From an uncultured Roseiflexaceae bacterium (GTDB taxonomy: Bacteria > Chloroflexota > Chloroflexia > Chloroflexales > Roseiflexaceae), in NCBI GenBank assembly GCA_937988885.1, contig CALKHR010000197.1, positions 1 through 64,000 of the forward strand: a stretch of 64,000 nt of DNA. Reading direction: 5' to 3'. The notes beneath the pieces were generated by a model that was given only the letters and a program-made list of their open reading frames with translations, had not been told where the DNA came from and ran no database searches. Positions 8,661 through 18,031 of this stretch are shown here, one piece after another (within the stretch, counting starts at the first letter, position 1; the number at the start of each line of letters is the position of its first letter). Both the position numbers and the translations under genes were made by a program.

Positions 8661-9293
8661 ATGAACCTGCTGATTATGATCATTTTTCTGCTGATTAGCG
8701 CGCTGATCTTGGGTTCGGCGCTAGCAGTGGTGATGGTCAAAAACCTGATTCATTCGGCGCTGTGGCTGATCGCCACGTTCTTCGGCGTGGGCGCACTCTA
8801 TCTGCTGATGGAAGCCGAGTTTATCGCGGTTGTGCAGGTGTTGGTGTATGTTGGCGCGATCTCGATTTTGATCCTGTTCGCGATTATGCTGACGCGCCAT
8901 GTGACGGGCGAGAACGAACGACAGTTGTATCAGCGATGGTGGGTGGCGTTGCTGGTTGCGGCGGGCTTATTCGGCTTATTGCTGGTGCCTACGCTGCGCA
9001 ACTACACTTGGCAGACGCTGGTACCGCAGGAGGGCGGTTCCTCTGGCATTGCCTCGGCGCAGGAGCTTGGCCGCGCGTTTATGAGCGAGTACCTGCTGCC
9101 GTTCGAGTTGGCCTCGGTGTTGTTGCTGGTGGCGCTGATCGGTGCGATCGTGATCGCGTTCGAGGAGCGCAGCCGCCGCCGCCGCGTGCTCACGCTCGCC
9201 GAGGAAGTCGCGCTCCGACAAAAGCAACGTGAACAGGCTGAGGCTCAAGCGCAGACGGTAGAGTCGGCGCCTTCTGCAACGCCTGAATCGTAA
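8661..9293 (+). CDS. nuoJ: NADH-quinone oxidoreductase subunit J
   Basis: This 210-residue membrane subunit has five predicted helices. The third contains the conserved segment around AEFIAVVQVLVYVGAISILILFAIML, which in structures holds the pi-bulge involved in coupling. The C-terminal 35 residues are hydrophilic and rich in Glu, Gln and Ala, beyond the usual family length. An AGGAAAG ribosome site precedes the ATG. It lies between nuoH and nuoK with short gaps, as in the usual complex I gene order. Confidence 0.94.
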   Translation: MNLLIMIIFLLISALILGSALAVVMVKNLIHSALWLIATFFGVGALYLLMEAEFIAVVQVLVYVGAISILILFAIMLTRHVTGENERQLYQRWWVALLVAAGLFGLLLVPTLRNYTWQTLVPQEGGSSGIASAQELGRAFMSEYLLPFELASVLLLVALIGAIVIAFEERSRRRRVLTLAEEVALRQKQREQAEAQAQTVESAPSATPES

Positions 9294-9343
9294 GCTCGGC
9301 ACAACTTCGCCTCCATTTCAGCACATGACATAATGGGGTTTGT

Positions 9344-9670
9344 ATGACAACGATGGTCGATTCGGTGCCACTCCCGTGGGTGTTGATTGTGGCAGCAGGG
9401 CTGTTTTGCATCGGGTTGTTCGGGGCACTTTCGCGCCGTAATCTGGTCGGCATCCTGTTGGGTGTCGAGTTGATGCTGAACTCCGTGAACATCAATCTGG
9501 TCGCGTTCTGGCGCTACCTAGAGCCAAATTTGGTGGCTGGCCAGGTGTTTGCGCTGTTCGTGATCACGGTGGCGGCTGCCGAGGCGGCGGTGGGTTTGGC
9601 AATGATTATTGCGATCTATCGCACTCGCCTCACGGTGAACGCAGACGAGATCGATACGCTGAAGGGCTAG
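9344..9670 (+). CDS. nuoK: NADH-quinone oxidoreductase subunit K
   Basis: This 108-residue protein has three transmembrane helices and the typical NuoK pattern: G-LSRRNLVGILLGVELMLNSVN-N in helix 2 and FALFVITVAAAEAAVGLAMI in helix 3. Both carry the membrane glutamates that form part of the proton path. Length is normal for the family. It is followed by nuoL after 81 bp. Confidence 0.96.
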   Translation: MTTMVDSVPLPWVLIVAAGLFCIGLFGALSRRNLVGILLGVELMLNSVNINLVAFWRYLEPNLVAGQVFALFVITVAAAEAAVGLAMIIAIYRTRLTVNADEIDTLKG

Positions 9671-9751
9671 ATGTGAGAAGGTGAGCGGTGAGCGGGTGGC
9701 AAGCGCCTTGTTGCCCTTCGTCGGTTCCCTTTCCACGATTTTGAGGCTGTC

Positions 9752-11938
9752 ATGGGCATGTTTCTTCTCTACGCTTGGCTAATTCCGGCGCTGCCGTTGT
9801 TGGCATGTGTGCTGATTACCCTGACACCAATTCGCCAGAACAAATCGGCCAGTGGCTGGTTGGCGATCCTGCTAATGGCCGCTGCCACCGTGGTGGCGTT
9901 GGGGGTGGCTTGGGAGGTGTCGCAGGGCGTGCATGTCGGTGCCGATGGGCACGTGGCGATTGTCGCGCCGGGCGAGCATGCCGAGGCTGGCGAGCACTTT
10001 AGCTTCCCCGAGGCCAATATCGTCCAGACGTTTCGCTGGGCACCCGCAGGCGGCGATCTCAGCTTCACAATGGGCTATATGATCGATCCGGCGGTGGCGG
10101 CGATGCTGGCGATGGTGACGATCGCTTCGACCTGCATCCACCTGTTCTCGATGGGCTATATGGCCCACGACCGCCGCCAGTCGCGTTTCTTCTCGTTTAT
10201 TTCGCTGTTCACCTCGGCGATGCTGCTGATGCTGATGTCGAGCAACTTGCTGTTGTTCTTCATGGCCTGGGAGGTGATGGGCCTCTGTTCATACCTGCTG
10301 ATCGGCTTCTGGTACGATAAGGTCTACGCCAACCCGAAGCAGATCGCGCCTCGGCAAGCGGCGATCAAAGCGTTCATCACCACGCGCGTCGGCGATGTGC
10401 TGTTTATGGTTGGCCTGGCGTATCTGTGGACCGAGGCTGGTTCGCTCGACTTCGGCAGCGGCGTTGGCCAGATCTTCAACCCGGAGTTCCTGGAGCGCAT
10501 CGCGCACACCGAGACAGCGCTGGGCATCAGCGTGGCCACGGGCATCGCCCTGTTGCTGTTTGCTGGCACCGTCGGCAAGTCGGCGCAGTTCCCGCTGCAC
10601 GTCTGGCTGCCCGATGCGATGGAAGGCCCGACGCCTGTTTCTGCGCTGATCCACGCGGCTACGATGGTCGCGGCGGGCGTGTTCTTGGTCGGGCGCACCT
10701 TCCCGATCTTCGAGGTGAGCGGCGCGCTGCCCGTGGTGGCGTTCGTGGGCGCGTTCACCGCGCTGTTTGCGGCGCTGATCGCGGTCGCGCAGTTCGATAT
10801 CAAGCGCATCTTGGCTTACTCCACGCTGTCGCAACTCGGCTTTATGGTGGCGGCGCTGGGCATCGGCGGCTGGGTCGCGGCGATCTTCCACCTGCTGACG
10901 CACGCCTTCTTCAAGGCGCTGTTGTTCCTCGGCTCCGGCTCGGTGATCCACGGTATGGAGGCCACCGTCGGCCACGACTCGAACACCTCGCAAGATATCC
11001 GCAATATGGGCAACCTGCGGCGCTATATGCCGATCACGTGGATCACGTATATGGTTGGCTATCTGGCGCTGGCGGGATTCCCGCTGCTGGCGGGCTTCTG
11101 GAGCAAGGATGAGATCCTGGCCGATGCCTGGACGAACGGGCATTGGGTGGTTTGGCTGGTGCTGACGCTGGCGTCGTTCCTGACGGCGTTCTATATGACG
11201 CGCCAAGTCTGGTTGGTGTTCTTCGGTGAGTTCCGGGGCCACCACCCGCGCGCGCAGGAGCATGCGCATCACGCGGCGCACGGTGAGCACGACGAGCACG
11301 CTGCGCACGGTGGCCACGACCCGCACGAGAGCCCCTGGACGATGACGACGCCGCTGATCATTTTGGCGGTGTTCGCAGCGCTGGCGGGCTACTTCAATCA
11401 CCCGATTAGCGGTTTGCCTGGCTATCACGGCTTGGCGGGCTTCTTCCAAGCGCCGTCCGGCCATTTCGATGTGGTAGTGATGGTGATCGCGACGCTGGTG
11501 GGCTTGGCGGGCATTGGCGCGGGGTATATGCTCTACCGCAATGCCTTCGCGACCGCTGACGCGCTCGACCCGCTTGAGCAGATGATGCCGGGCGTGTTTA
11601 AGGCGCTCAATCAGCGTTTGTACATCGACCAGTTCTACGGCGCGACGGTCGGCACGTTCGCGTATACGCTGGCGCTGGTGTGGCGCTGGTTCGATCGGCG
11701 CGTGCTGAACGGCCTGCTGAACGGCACCGGCGCGCTGACGATGTTCTTGGGGCGCTTGAACTTTATTATCGACGATACCGTGCTGAACGATGGCGTAGAT
11801 GCGCTCTCCGATGGCACTAACCTGATGGGCGATGCGACGCGCCAAGTCGAAACGGGCAAAATCCAGGACTACGCCTCGCTGATCTTTATGGGCGTGGTGG
11901 TGCTCGGTGTGATCTACTTGTACGGCTTTGGGCAATAG
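9752..11938 (+). CDS. nuoL: NADH-quinone oxidoreductase subunit L, extended form
   Basis: NuoL is the distal antiporter-like proton pump of complex I and supplies the long lateral helix along the membrane arm. Conserved pump residues are visible: E174 in MAWEVMG, K276 in GTVGKSAQFPLHVWLPDAMEGPTPVSALIH, and the later HAFFKALLFLG. At 728 residues it is over 100 longer than E. coli NuoL. The extra length includes a soluble loop at 60-105, a His-rich loop at 497-526 (11 His in 30 residues) and a long C-terminal part with the lateral-helix region and a final transmembrane helix. It is followed by two nuoM genes. Confidence 0.95.
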   Translation: MGMFLLYAWLIPALPLLACVLITLTPIRQNKSASGWLAILLMAAATVVALGVAWEVSQGVHVGADGHVAIVAPGEHAEAGEHFSFPEANIVQTFRWAPAGGDLSFTMGYMIDPAVAAMLAMVTIASTCIHLFSMGYMAHDRRQSRFFSFISLFTSAMLLMLMSSNLLLFFMAWEVMGLCSYLLIGFWYDKVYANPKQIAPRQAAIKAFITTRVGDVLFMVGLAYLWTEAGSLDFGSGVGQIFNPEFLERIAHTETALGISVATGIALLLFAGTVGKSAQFPLHVWLPDAMEGPTPVSALIHAATMVAAGVFLVGRTFPIFEVSGALPVVAFVGAFTALFAALIAVAQFDIKRILAYSTLSQLGFMVAALGIGGWVAAIFHLLTHAFFKALLFLGSGSVIHGMEATVGHDSNTSQDIRNMGNLRRYMPITWITYMVGYLALAGFPLLAGFWSKDEILADAWTNGHWVVWLVLTLASFLTAFYMTRQVWLVFFGEFRGHHPRAQEHAHHAAHGEHDEHAAHGGHDPHESPWTMTTPLIILAVFAALAGYFNHPISGLPGYHGLAGFFQAPSGHFDVVVMVIATLVGLAGIGAGYMLYRNAFATADALDPLEQMMPGVFKALNQRLYIDQFYGATVGTFAYTLALVWRWFDRRVLNGLLNGTGALTMFLGRLNFIIDDTVLNDGVDALSDGTNLMGDATRQVETGKIQDYASLIFMGVVVLGVIYLYGFGQ

Positions 11939-11996
11939 AATGCCGTGCGGTGGTGCTGCGCACGGGCCGCACGCGAACAGATAAGTCGGAGTGCAG

Positions 11997-13643
11997 ATGT
12001 CGTATCTTGCAATAAGCGATGCCCCCTGGCTCACCTTGCTCGTGCTGTCGCCGCTGGTCGGCTCGCTGCTGATGGCCGTGCTGGGCGCGGCGCGCGCGAG
12101 CGATGCGCTGACCAAGCAGATCGCGACGCTGTGGTCGCTGGTGCCGCTGGGCTTGGCGCTGTGGGTCTGGGCGCTCTTTGATCCGACAGCGGTCGCCGAT
12201 GGCCAGGGCGTGGTGCAGGTGGTCGATAAGATTCCCTGGATCGACGCTATCAAGGTCGATTATTTCTTGGGCGTGGATGGTATCAGCTTGCCGCTGGTGA
12301 TCCTGACCGCTGTGATGACGCCGATCGCGATGCTGGCGTCGTTCGGTGTGAACGAGCGCACCAAGATGTATTTCGCGCTGTTGTTCTTGATCGAAGCGGC
12401 GATGCTCGGCTACTTCGTGTCGCTGAACTTCTTCTTCTTCTTTATCTTCTGGGAGTTCAGCCTTGTGCCGGCCTTCTTCTTGATCCAGAACTGGGGCCGC
12501 AACCCGGAGAAGCGCCGTTCGGCTGCGTTTACGTTTTTTGTCTATACGATGGGCGGCTCGGTGGGCATGCTGCTGCTGTTCCAGTTCCTGTATCTGGCGA
12601 CGAACGCGGCAGGCATCCCAACCTTCGATCTGATCACGCTGGGGCGGCTCGGTCAGGGCATCGAGGCTGGGCAGCCGAATTTGCAGACGATCATCTACAA
12701 CTACGTGAACGAGTTGGGCATCGTGCAGTATCTGGGCCCGTACCCGTTGCTGTATAGTTCGATTGCGTTCTGGGTCGTCTTCATCGCCTTTGCGATCAAG
12801 TTGGCAGTGTGGCCGTTCCATGCTTGGCTGCCCGATACGTATGCCGAGGCTCCCACGGCTGGCTCGATCCTGCTGCCCGCTGTGATGTCGAAGATGGGCG
12901 CGTACGGTATGCTGCGCATCCTGCTGCCGTTCGTGCCGGAGGCGTCGCAGTACTTCGGCTATGTGATCGGCGCGCTGGCGTTGATCGGGATCGTGGCTGG
13001 TGCGTTTGGCGCGTTGGCCTACACGGGCGGCGATGTGAAGCGCTTGGTGGCGTACACCTCGATCAACCATATGGGCTACGTGGCGCTGGCGATTGCGGCT
13101 GCGGCTGCGCTGGGCACTGCCGATGCGCAGAGCCGTGCGCTGGCGATCAACGGCGCGCAGATGCAGATGGTGGCGCACGGCCTTTCGACCGGCGCGCTGT
13201 TCCTGCTGATCGGGATGCTGTACGAGCGCACTGGCACCTATATGCTGAGCGATTTGGGCGGCTTGCGCGCCACGATGCCGTTGTTCTCAGGCGTGATGGG
13301 CGTGGCGATGTTCGCGAACCTGGGCCTGCCGGGTTTGGCGGGGTTCGTGGGCGAGTTCTTCATCTTCCGTGGCGCCTGGGCGAGCCTGCCGTTCTTCACG
13401 CTGCTGGCGACGATTGGCTTAGTGGTGACGGCGCTGGCGCTTTTGCAGATGTACTCGCGGATCTTCAATGGCCCGCTGAACGCACGCTGGAAGAATGTCG
13501 CCGATATGCGTTTGGTCAGCCGCGAGTTTTTGGCGGTGGCCCCGTTGCTGTTGGCGTTGCTGGTGCTGGGTATTTACCCCGCGCCGATTATGGATCTGGC
13601 GAATCAGGCGGTGACTGCGCTGGTGCAGGTGTTCGCCAGCTAA
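11997..13643 (+). CDS. nuoM: NADH-quinone oxidoreductase subunit M, first copy
   Basis: An antiporter-like pump of about 14 helices and 548 residues. The ATG at 11997 is chosen over an in-frame GTG six bases earlier because a GGAG site lies five bases upstream of it. The key charged residues of NuoM are all present: E153 in IFWEFSL, K268 in FAIKLAVWPFHAWLPD and K299 in MSKMGAYGMLR. It contains EAPTAGS and a GLPGLAGFVGEF segment, close to standard NuoM. A second, diverged nuoM follows 99 bp downstream. Confidence 0.94.
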   Translation: MSYLAISDAPWLTLLVLSPLVGSLLMAVLGAARASDALTKQIATLWSLVPLGLALWVWALFDPTAVADGQGVVQVVDKIPWIDAIKVDYFLGVDGISLPLVILTAVMTPIAMLASFGVNERTKMYFALLFLIEAAMLGYFVSLNFFFFFIFWEFSLVPAFFLIQNWGRNPEKRRSAAFTFFVYTMGGSVGMLLLFQFLYLATNAAGIPTFDLITLGRLGQGIEAGQPNLQTIIYNYVNELGIVQYLGPYPLLYSSIAFWVVFIAFAIKLAVWPFHAWLPDTYAEAPTAGSILLPAVMSKMGAYGMLRILLPFVPEASQYFGYVIGALALIGIVAGAFGALAYTGGDVKRLVAYTSINHMGYVALAIAAAAALGTADAQSRALAINGAQMQMVAHGLSTGALFLLIGMLYERTGTYMLSDLGGLRATMPLFSGVMGVAMFANLGLPGLAGFVGEFFIFRGAWASLPFFTLLATIGLVVTALALLQMYSRIFNGPLNARWKNVADMRLVSREFLAVAPLLLALLVLGIYPAPIMDLANQAVTALVQVFAS

Positions 13644-13742
13644 GCATGGATAATGGTGCGGTTTGCGCACGCTTGCGCTGAGCGTTTGTGCATTGAGCAG
13701 CCGACGAGCGTGTAGACGCGCAGGAGAAGCAAGAGGGCTTGC

Positions 13743-15263
13743 ATGCATTTGTATGATTTGCCGACGAATATTCCCTGGTTGAGCCTGATCTGGCTCAGCT
13801 TGCTGGTGCCTGCACTGCTGATTATCGTGATCCCGCCGCAGCAACGCGAAACCATCCGTTGGGTTGGCACGATCTTCTCCGGTATCTCGCTTGTGCTGTC
13901 GCTGCTGGTCTATTTCGGCTACGATTACACCAGCGCCCAGAAACTCCAGTTTGTCGAGCAGGTGCCGTGGTTGCCGCAGGTCGGCATCAACTATATCTTG
14001 GGTGTCGATGGCGTTAGCCTGCCGATGTTGATCCTAAACGGCTTGGTGATCTTCACCGGCGCGCTGATCAGTTGGAATATCGAGGACCGCACGCGCGAGT
14101 ATTGGGTGTTGCTGCTGCTGTTGGCGGCGGGCGTCTATGGCGTATTTGCGGCGCTAGACTTGTTCCTGTTCTTCGTGTTTTATGAGCTGGCTGTGCTGCC
14201 GATGTACCTGTTGATCGGCATTTGGGGCAGCACGCGCAAAGAGTACGGCGCGATGAAGCTGACGCTGTACTTGATGGCTGGCTCGGCCTTTGTAATCATC
14301 GGGATGCTGGCGCTGTTCTTTGGCAGCGGCCTGTACACCTTCGATATGCGGGTGCTGTCGCAATCGGCGCTGTTCCCCCGCAATTTCCAGATCGCGTTCT
14401 TCCCGCCGCTGTTCCTGGGCTTCGCGGTGCTGGCTGGTATGTTCCCCTTCCACACGTGGTCGCCGACCGGACACGTGGCGGCTCCTACGGCTGTCTCGAT
14501 GCTGCACGCTGGCGTGCTGATGAAGCTCGGCGCGTACGGCTGTTTGCGGGCGGCGATGTGGCTGATGCCTGAAGGCGCGAACTACTGGCTGTTGCCGATC
14601 GCGATCGCGACGCTGATCAACGCGGTGTACGGCGCTTCGATCGCGATGACGCAGCGCGACTTTAAGTTTATGATCGGCTACTCGTCGGTGAGCCATATGG
14701 GCTTGGTGATCATGGGCTTGGCCGCCGCAAACGAGATCGGCTTGATCGGTGCGGTGCTGCAGATGTTCGCGCACGGCATTATGACGGCGCTGTTCTTCGC
14801 GGTGGTTGGGCGGATGATCTACGAGCGCACGCACACGCGCCAGTTCCCCGAACTCGGCGGCCTCGCCAAGGTGATGCCGTTCGCCTCGTTTGTGTTCGTG
14901 TTGGCTGGCTTGTCCTCGATGGGTATGCCGGGCTTCGCGGGCTTCTGGGCCGAGTTCAATATCTTTATGGGGATGTGGGCGCGCTTCCCGCTGATCGCGA
15001 TTTTGGCGGCGATCTCCATCCCGATCACTGCCGCGTATATTTTGCGGGCGATCTATGTGGTGTTCTTCGGCGAACTTCGCGATAAGAGCTTCCTACGCTT
15101 GCCGCCGCTGACCTGGCAGGAGTACGCAGGAGCGGCGATCTTGGCGGTGGTGTTGGTTCTTTCTGGCGTCTACCCGAGCTTCTTGACCGAGCCGATCAGC
15201 AGCGGCGTGGCACCGCTGGCCGAGGCGCTGCAGCGGGCTGGAACGCTGTCGTTGGGCAGATAG
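13743..15263 (+). CDS. nuoM: NADH-quinone oxidoreductase subunit M, second copy lacking the TM7 lysine
   Basis: A second NuoM-type pump of 506 residues, clearly homologous to the first copy but not a recent duplicate. It keeps E148 (VFYELAV) and K261 (LMKLGAYGCLR). At the position of the conserved TM7 lysine it has L230 in GFAVLAGMFPFHTW, where the first copy has Lys. The WLPD motif is WSPTGH and the VGE motif is WAE. Loss of the TM7 lysine, which is essential in E. coli NuoM (Lys234), suggests an altered proton path. Complexes with an extra NuoM are known in some bacteria. Whether this copy pumps is unproven. Confidence 0.92.
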   Translation: MHLYDLPTNIPWLSLIWLSLLVPALLIIVIPPQQRETIRWVGTIFSGISLVLSLLVYFGYDYTSAQKLQFVEQVPWLPQVGINYILGVDGVSLPMLILNGLVIFTGALISWNIEDRTREYWVLLLLLAAGVYGVFAALDLFLFFVFYELAVLPMYLLIGIWGSTRKEYGAMKLTLYLMAGSAFVIIGMLALFFGSGLYTFDMRVLSQSALFPRNFQIAFFPPLFLGFAVLAGMFPFHTWSPTGHVAAPTAVSMLHAGVLMKLGAYGCLRAAMWLMPEGANYWLLPIAIATLINAVYGASIAMTQRDFKFMIGYSSVSHMGLVIMGLAAANEIGLIGAVLQMFAHGIMTALFFAVVGRMIYERTHTRQFPELGGLAKVMPFASFVFVLAGLSSMGMPGFAGFWAEFNIFMGMWARFPLIAILAAISIPITAAYILRAIYVVFFGELRDKSFLRLPPLTWQEYAGAAILAVVLVLSGVYPSFLTEPISSGVAPLAEALQRAGTLSLGR

Positions 15264-15314
15264 TGCGGGTGTGCGCACGCCCACCCGAGGACTCAGAATG
15301 TTAGGAGTAGAACG

Positions 15315-16940
15315 GTGTCGTTTCAGCTAACAGATATCCCGCGCCTGCTGCCCGAGCTGATGCTACTGGTGGTTGCGCTGATGGTGCTGATCTCGGATCT
15401 GTTCGAGCGCTGGTCGGATGATGCCGAGGATGTGCAGCGCCGTAGCCGTGCTTCGGGCGAGTTAGTGGCGACTGCGCTGGGGTTGATATTCGTGATCGTG
15501 CTGGTGCAGAGCCGTTACCTGTTCACGATCGACGAGCCGCTACCGCCCGGCGGAATCAATGATGTGCTCAATTATCTGCTCAACTTGGGCCGCAACTTGC
15601 AGGCGGGTGGTCCGGGTGGTGAGCCGATTTTGGGTGCGTTTGCCACCGATCACTTGACGATGATCGCTCGCTTGTTGTTCATTGGCGCGGCCTTTTTGTC
15701 AACGTTGTTGGCGATGGGCTATCGGCCTTCGGGCAACCCTGGCGAGTTCTATGCGCTGATATGCTTCTCGACGGCTGGCATGTGTCTGATGGCGGGTGCC
15801 ACCGAGTTGATCACGGCGTACTTGGCGTTGGAGCTTTCGTCGATCTCGTTGTACGTGCTGGCGGGTTATTTCCGCACCGAGCCGAAATCGGCTGAGGCTG
15901 GTATCAAGTACTTCTTGTTTGGCGCGCTGTCGTCGGCGATCCTGCTGTACGGCATGAGTTTGGCGTATGGCTTCACGGCGAGCACCAATAGCGGCAACCT
16001 GACGATTGGCACGCTCTTCTCGACGATCGGGGATGCGGCGAATCGGGCCAGCGGCGATACTACGCTGCTGAATCTGTCGATGGTGTTTGTGCTAGCGGGC
16101 ATCGGCTACAAGGTCGCCGTGGTGCCGTTCCACAGTTGGTCGCCCGATGTGTACCAGGGCGCTCCCACGCCGATCACCGCGTTTATCTCCACGGCATCGA
16201 AGGCGGCGGGCTTTGTGCTGCTGTACCGCTTGCTGGTCGCGCTCTTCCCCTCGATCGTGGGAACTCCTGGCCCCGAGTTCGATGGCTGGACGAGCCTGCT
16301 GGCCGTCATCGCGCTGCTCACGGTGTTGGTCGGTAATTTGTCGGCCTTGCCCCAAACGAACGCGAAGCGCCTGTTGGCCTATTCGAGCATTGGGCATGCG
16401 GGCTTCCTGCTGCTGGCGTTGCTGTTGTGGTCGTCGAGCGCGGCGGCGGATCGGACGTTCGCTACGTCGTCGATGTTGTACTACCTGATCGCCTATACGT
16501 TCACCAATCTGGGTGCGTTCGGCGTGCTGGCGGTGATCTCCGAGGCGGTTGGCGGCGATGATTTGCGCGATCTGAATGGCTTGTGGAAGCGCAATATCGG
16601 CCTGACGCTGATGATGACGATTATGATCCTGTCGTTGGCTGGCGTGCCGCCGCTCTCGGGTTTCTGGGCGAAGTTCTTCGTCTTTATGACGGGCTACAAG
16701 TCCGGCGCGATCTGGTTGGTGGCGGTGTCGGTGGTGATGACGATTGTGAGTTTGTACTACTACTTGGGCTTCCTGAAGGCGATGTGGATCAATGCGCCGT
16801 CGTCGGAGGAGCCGATTACGACGCCGTTGTCGATGAATGTGACGCTGATCGTTTCGGCAGTGCTGGTGCTGTTGTTGGGCTTGTTCCCCGGTCTGATCTG
16901 GGGCGTGCTCGATCAGGCGGCGCTGATCGCTGGCAGGTAG
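15315..16940 (+). CDS. nuoN: NADH-quinone oxidoreductase subunit N
   Basis: The third type of antiporter-like membrane subunit, 541 residues, with the conserved glutamate in YLALELSSISLYVLAGYF. It also has the lysine in GIGYKVAVVPFHSWSPDVYQGAPTPITAF and a further lysine in STASKAAGF. Translation begins at a GTG. A loop with acidic and basic residues (about 35-50) and another around 75-100 make it longer than E. coli NuoN (485). It is the last gene of the operon; a strong terminator begins 20 bp after the stop. Confidence 0.95.
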   Translation: MSFQLTDIPRLLPELMLLVVALMVLISDLFERWSDDAEDVQRRSRASGELVATALGLIFVIVLVQSRYLFTIDEPLPPGGINDVLNYLLNLGRNLQAGGPGGEPILGAFATDHLTMIARLLFIGAAFLSTLLAMGYRPSGNPGEFYALICFSTAGMCLMAGATELITAYLALELSSISLYVLAGYFRTEPKSAEAGIKYFLFGALSSAILLYGMSLAYGFTASTNSGNLTIGTLFSTIGDAANRASGDTTLLNLSMVFVLAGIGYKVAVVPFHSWSPDVYQGAPTPITAFISTASKAAGFVLLYRLLVALFPSIVGTPGPEFDGWTSLLAVIALLTVLVGNLSALPQTNAKRLLAYSSIGHAGFLLLALLLWSSSAAADRTFATSSMLYYLIAYTFTNLGAFGVLAVISEAVGGDDLRDLNGLWKRNIGLTLMMTIMILSLAGVPPLSGFWAKFFVFMTGYKSGAIWLVAVSVVMTIVSLYYYLGFLKAMWINAPSSEEPITTPLSMNVTLIVSAVLVLLLGLFPGLIWGVLDQAALIAGR

Positions 16941-16959
16941 CGTTTATAGCGAGAGTTGC

Positions 16960-17005
16960 AGTGCTACCGAGGTTCTGTTGTGCAGAGCCTCGGTAGCACT
17001 TTTTT
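16960..17005 (+). terminator. Terminator of the nuo operon
   Basis: A perfect 13-bp stem (AGTGCTACCGAGG with its complement), extended by further pairs, has a short loop around TTGTG and is followed by TTTTTT. It is a textbook intrinsic terminator located 20 bp after the nuoN stop. Confidence 0.9.
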
Positions 17006-17407
17006 GTATGGGTTTATCCACTGATTACGCAGATTAACACAGATTTTGAGAATGGTTTTGTGTGGCTCGTGTACCGTCGTTACTATCCGACAAGTTGAAG
17101 CGTCATTTGCCCAAGTGTGGTCGATGGTGTATGCTATTCGCCACGTTGATCGATGAATTGCGTTGTTCGTGCGGTGTTGTTACGATGCTGTGCGATGGGT
17201 GGCAGCGGCGAAGTGCGCGCGTTTTGGCGCGTCAGCGCCACATTTGTCCGAGCGCGCACACGTTATACACGACGTTGTTTGCCCGTAGCGACGGGCGTTC
17301 ACGCCGCCCTTGCTCCTTTTTCATGAATCAACGGCACGCCCAAGCCTTGCGCTTGCGCTCTGAACGATACATATAATCTCGATAAATCGCCGTAAAGGAG
17401 AGACCCC
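17006..17407. other. Intergenic region upstream of xpt, with promoter near its end
   Basis: No credible gene lies here. A TATAAT box at 17372-17377 has a TTGCGC at 17347-17352 (19-bp spacing) and would start transcription about 24 nt before the xpt ATG, leaving no room for a leader riboswitch. Near 17016-17045 is a short AT-rich phrase with repeated ACAGATT/GCAGATT words. A good AAAGGAGA ribosome site is at 17394-17401. Confidence 0.5.
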
Positions 17408-18010
17408 ATGTCGTCGCCTGTTGCGCTTGATACGCCGTTTATGCCTTTGGTGCAGCGCATTGCTGCCGAGGCGCATGTGATCAATGATCGCATTTTGAAG
17501 ATCGATCATTTTCTGAATCACCGTGTCGAGCCGAGTTTTATGTCTGCGATCGGTTCCGCGTTGGCCGAGCGGATTCGCCCGTATGCGCCAGATCTGGTGC
17601 TGACCGCTGAGGCGAGCGGGATCGCGCCTGGCTTGGCGACCGCCACCGCGTTGGATGTGCCGATGGTGTACGCGAAGAAGTATTCGCCCGAGGTAGAGGC
17701 TCCGGCGTTGTCGCGGGTGGTGCCTTCGCCAACGAAGGGCGGCCAGACGCGTTTGGTGATCTCGGGGCGCTATTTGGAGGCTGGCATGCGGGTGGCGCTG
17801 GTCGATGATTTTTTGGCGAACGGGCGCACGGCGGTGGCGCTGGCTGAGATTGTGGCGGATGCTGGCGCGCAGATTGTGGTGGCTGGCTTTGTGGTCGAGA
17901 AGTTGTTCCAGAATGGGCGCGAGGGCTTGGCCGAGCGCAATATTCCGATCGCCACACTAGCGCAGATCGAGCGCTTGGTGGAGGGTTGTGTTCAGATTCG
18001 TGGTTTGTAA
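17408..18010 (+). CDS. xpt: Xanthine phosphoribosyltransferase
   Basis: This 200-residue type I phosphoribosyltransferase converts xanthine and PRPP to XMP in purine salvage. The PRPP-binding signature VALVDDFLANGRTAVAL is at residues 129-145. The N-terminal LKIDHFLNHRVEPSFM and the loop EASGIAPGLATATALDVPMVYAKK match B. subtilis Xpt, as does the C-terminal IERLVEG. Length fits the family. It is a single-gene transcript bounded by its own promoter and a strong terminator. Confidence 0.93.
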   Translation: MSSPVALDTPFMPLVQRIAAEAHVINDRILKIDHFLNHRVEPSFMSAIGSALAERIRPYAPDLVLTAEASGIAPGLATATALDVPMVYAKKYSPEVEAPALSRVVPSPTKGGQTRLVISGRYLEAGMRVALVDDFLANGRTAVALAEIVADAGAQIVVAGFVVEKLFQNGREGLAERNIPIATLAQIERLVEGCVQIRGL

Positions 18011-18031
18011 CTGCTTCTGTTGGTAACGATG

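Noticed and set aside
10289..12253. Long antisense frame across nuoL and nuoM
   Set aside because: It opposes two intact complex I genes and is full of Arg, Gln and His as expected for reversed GC-rich codons.
17062..17376. 104-codon open frame upstream of xpt
   Set aside because: It has no ribosome site and no domain, and it overlaps the likely promoter.
17370..17400. Purine-riboswitch-like words ATATAATC and CCGTAAA before xpt
   Set aside because: The segment is about 30 nt and lacks the TCTACC core and the P1/P2/P3 stems, and it fits a -10 box plus ribosome site.
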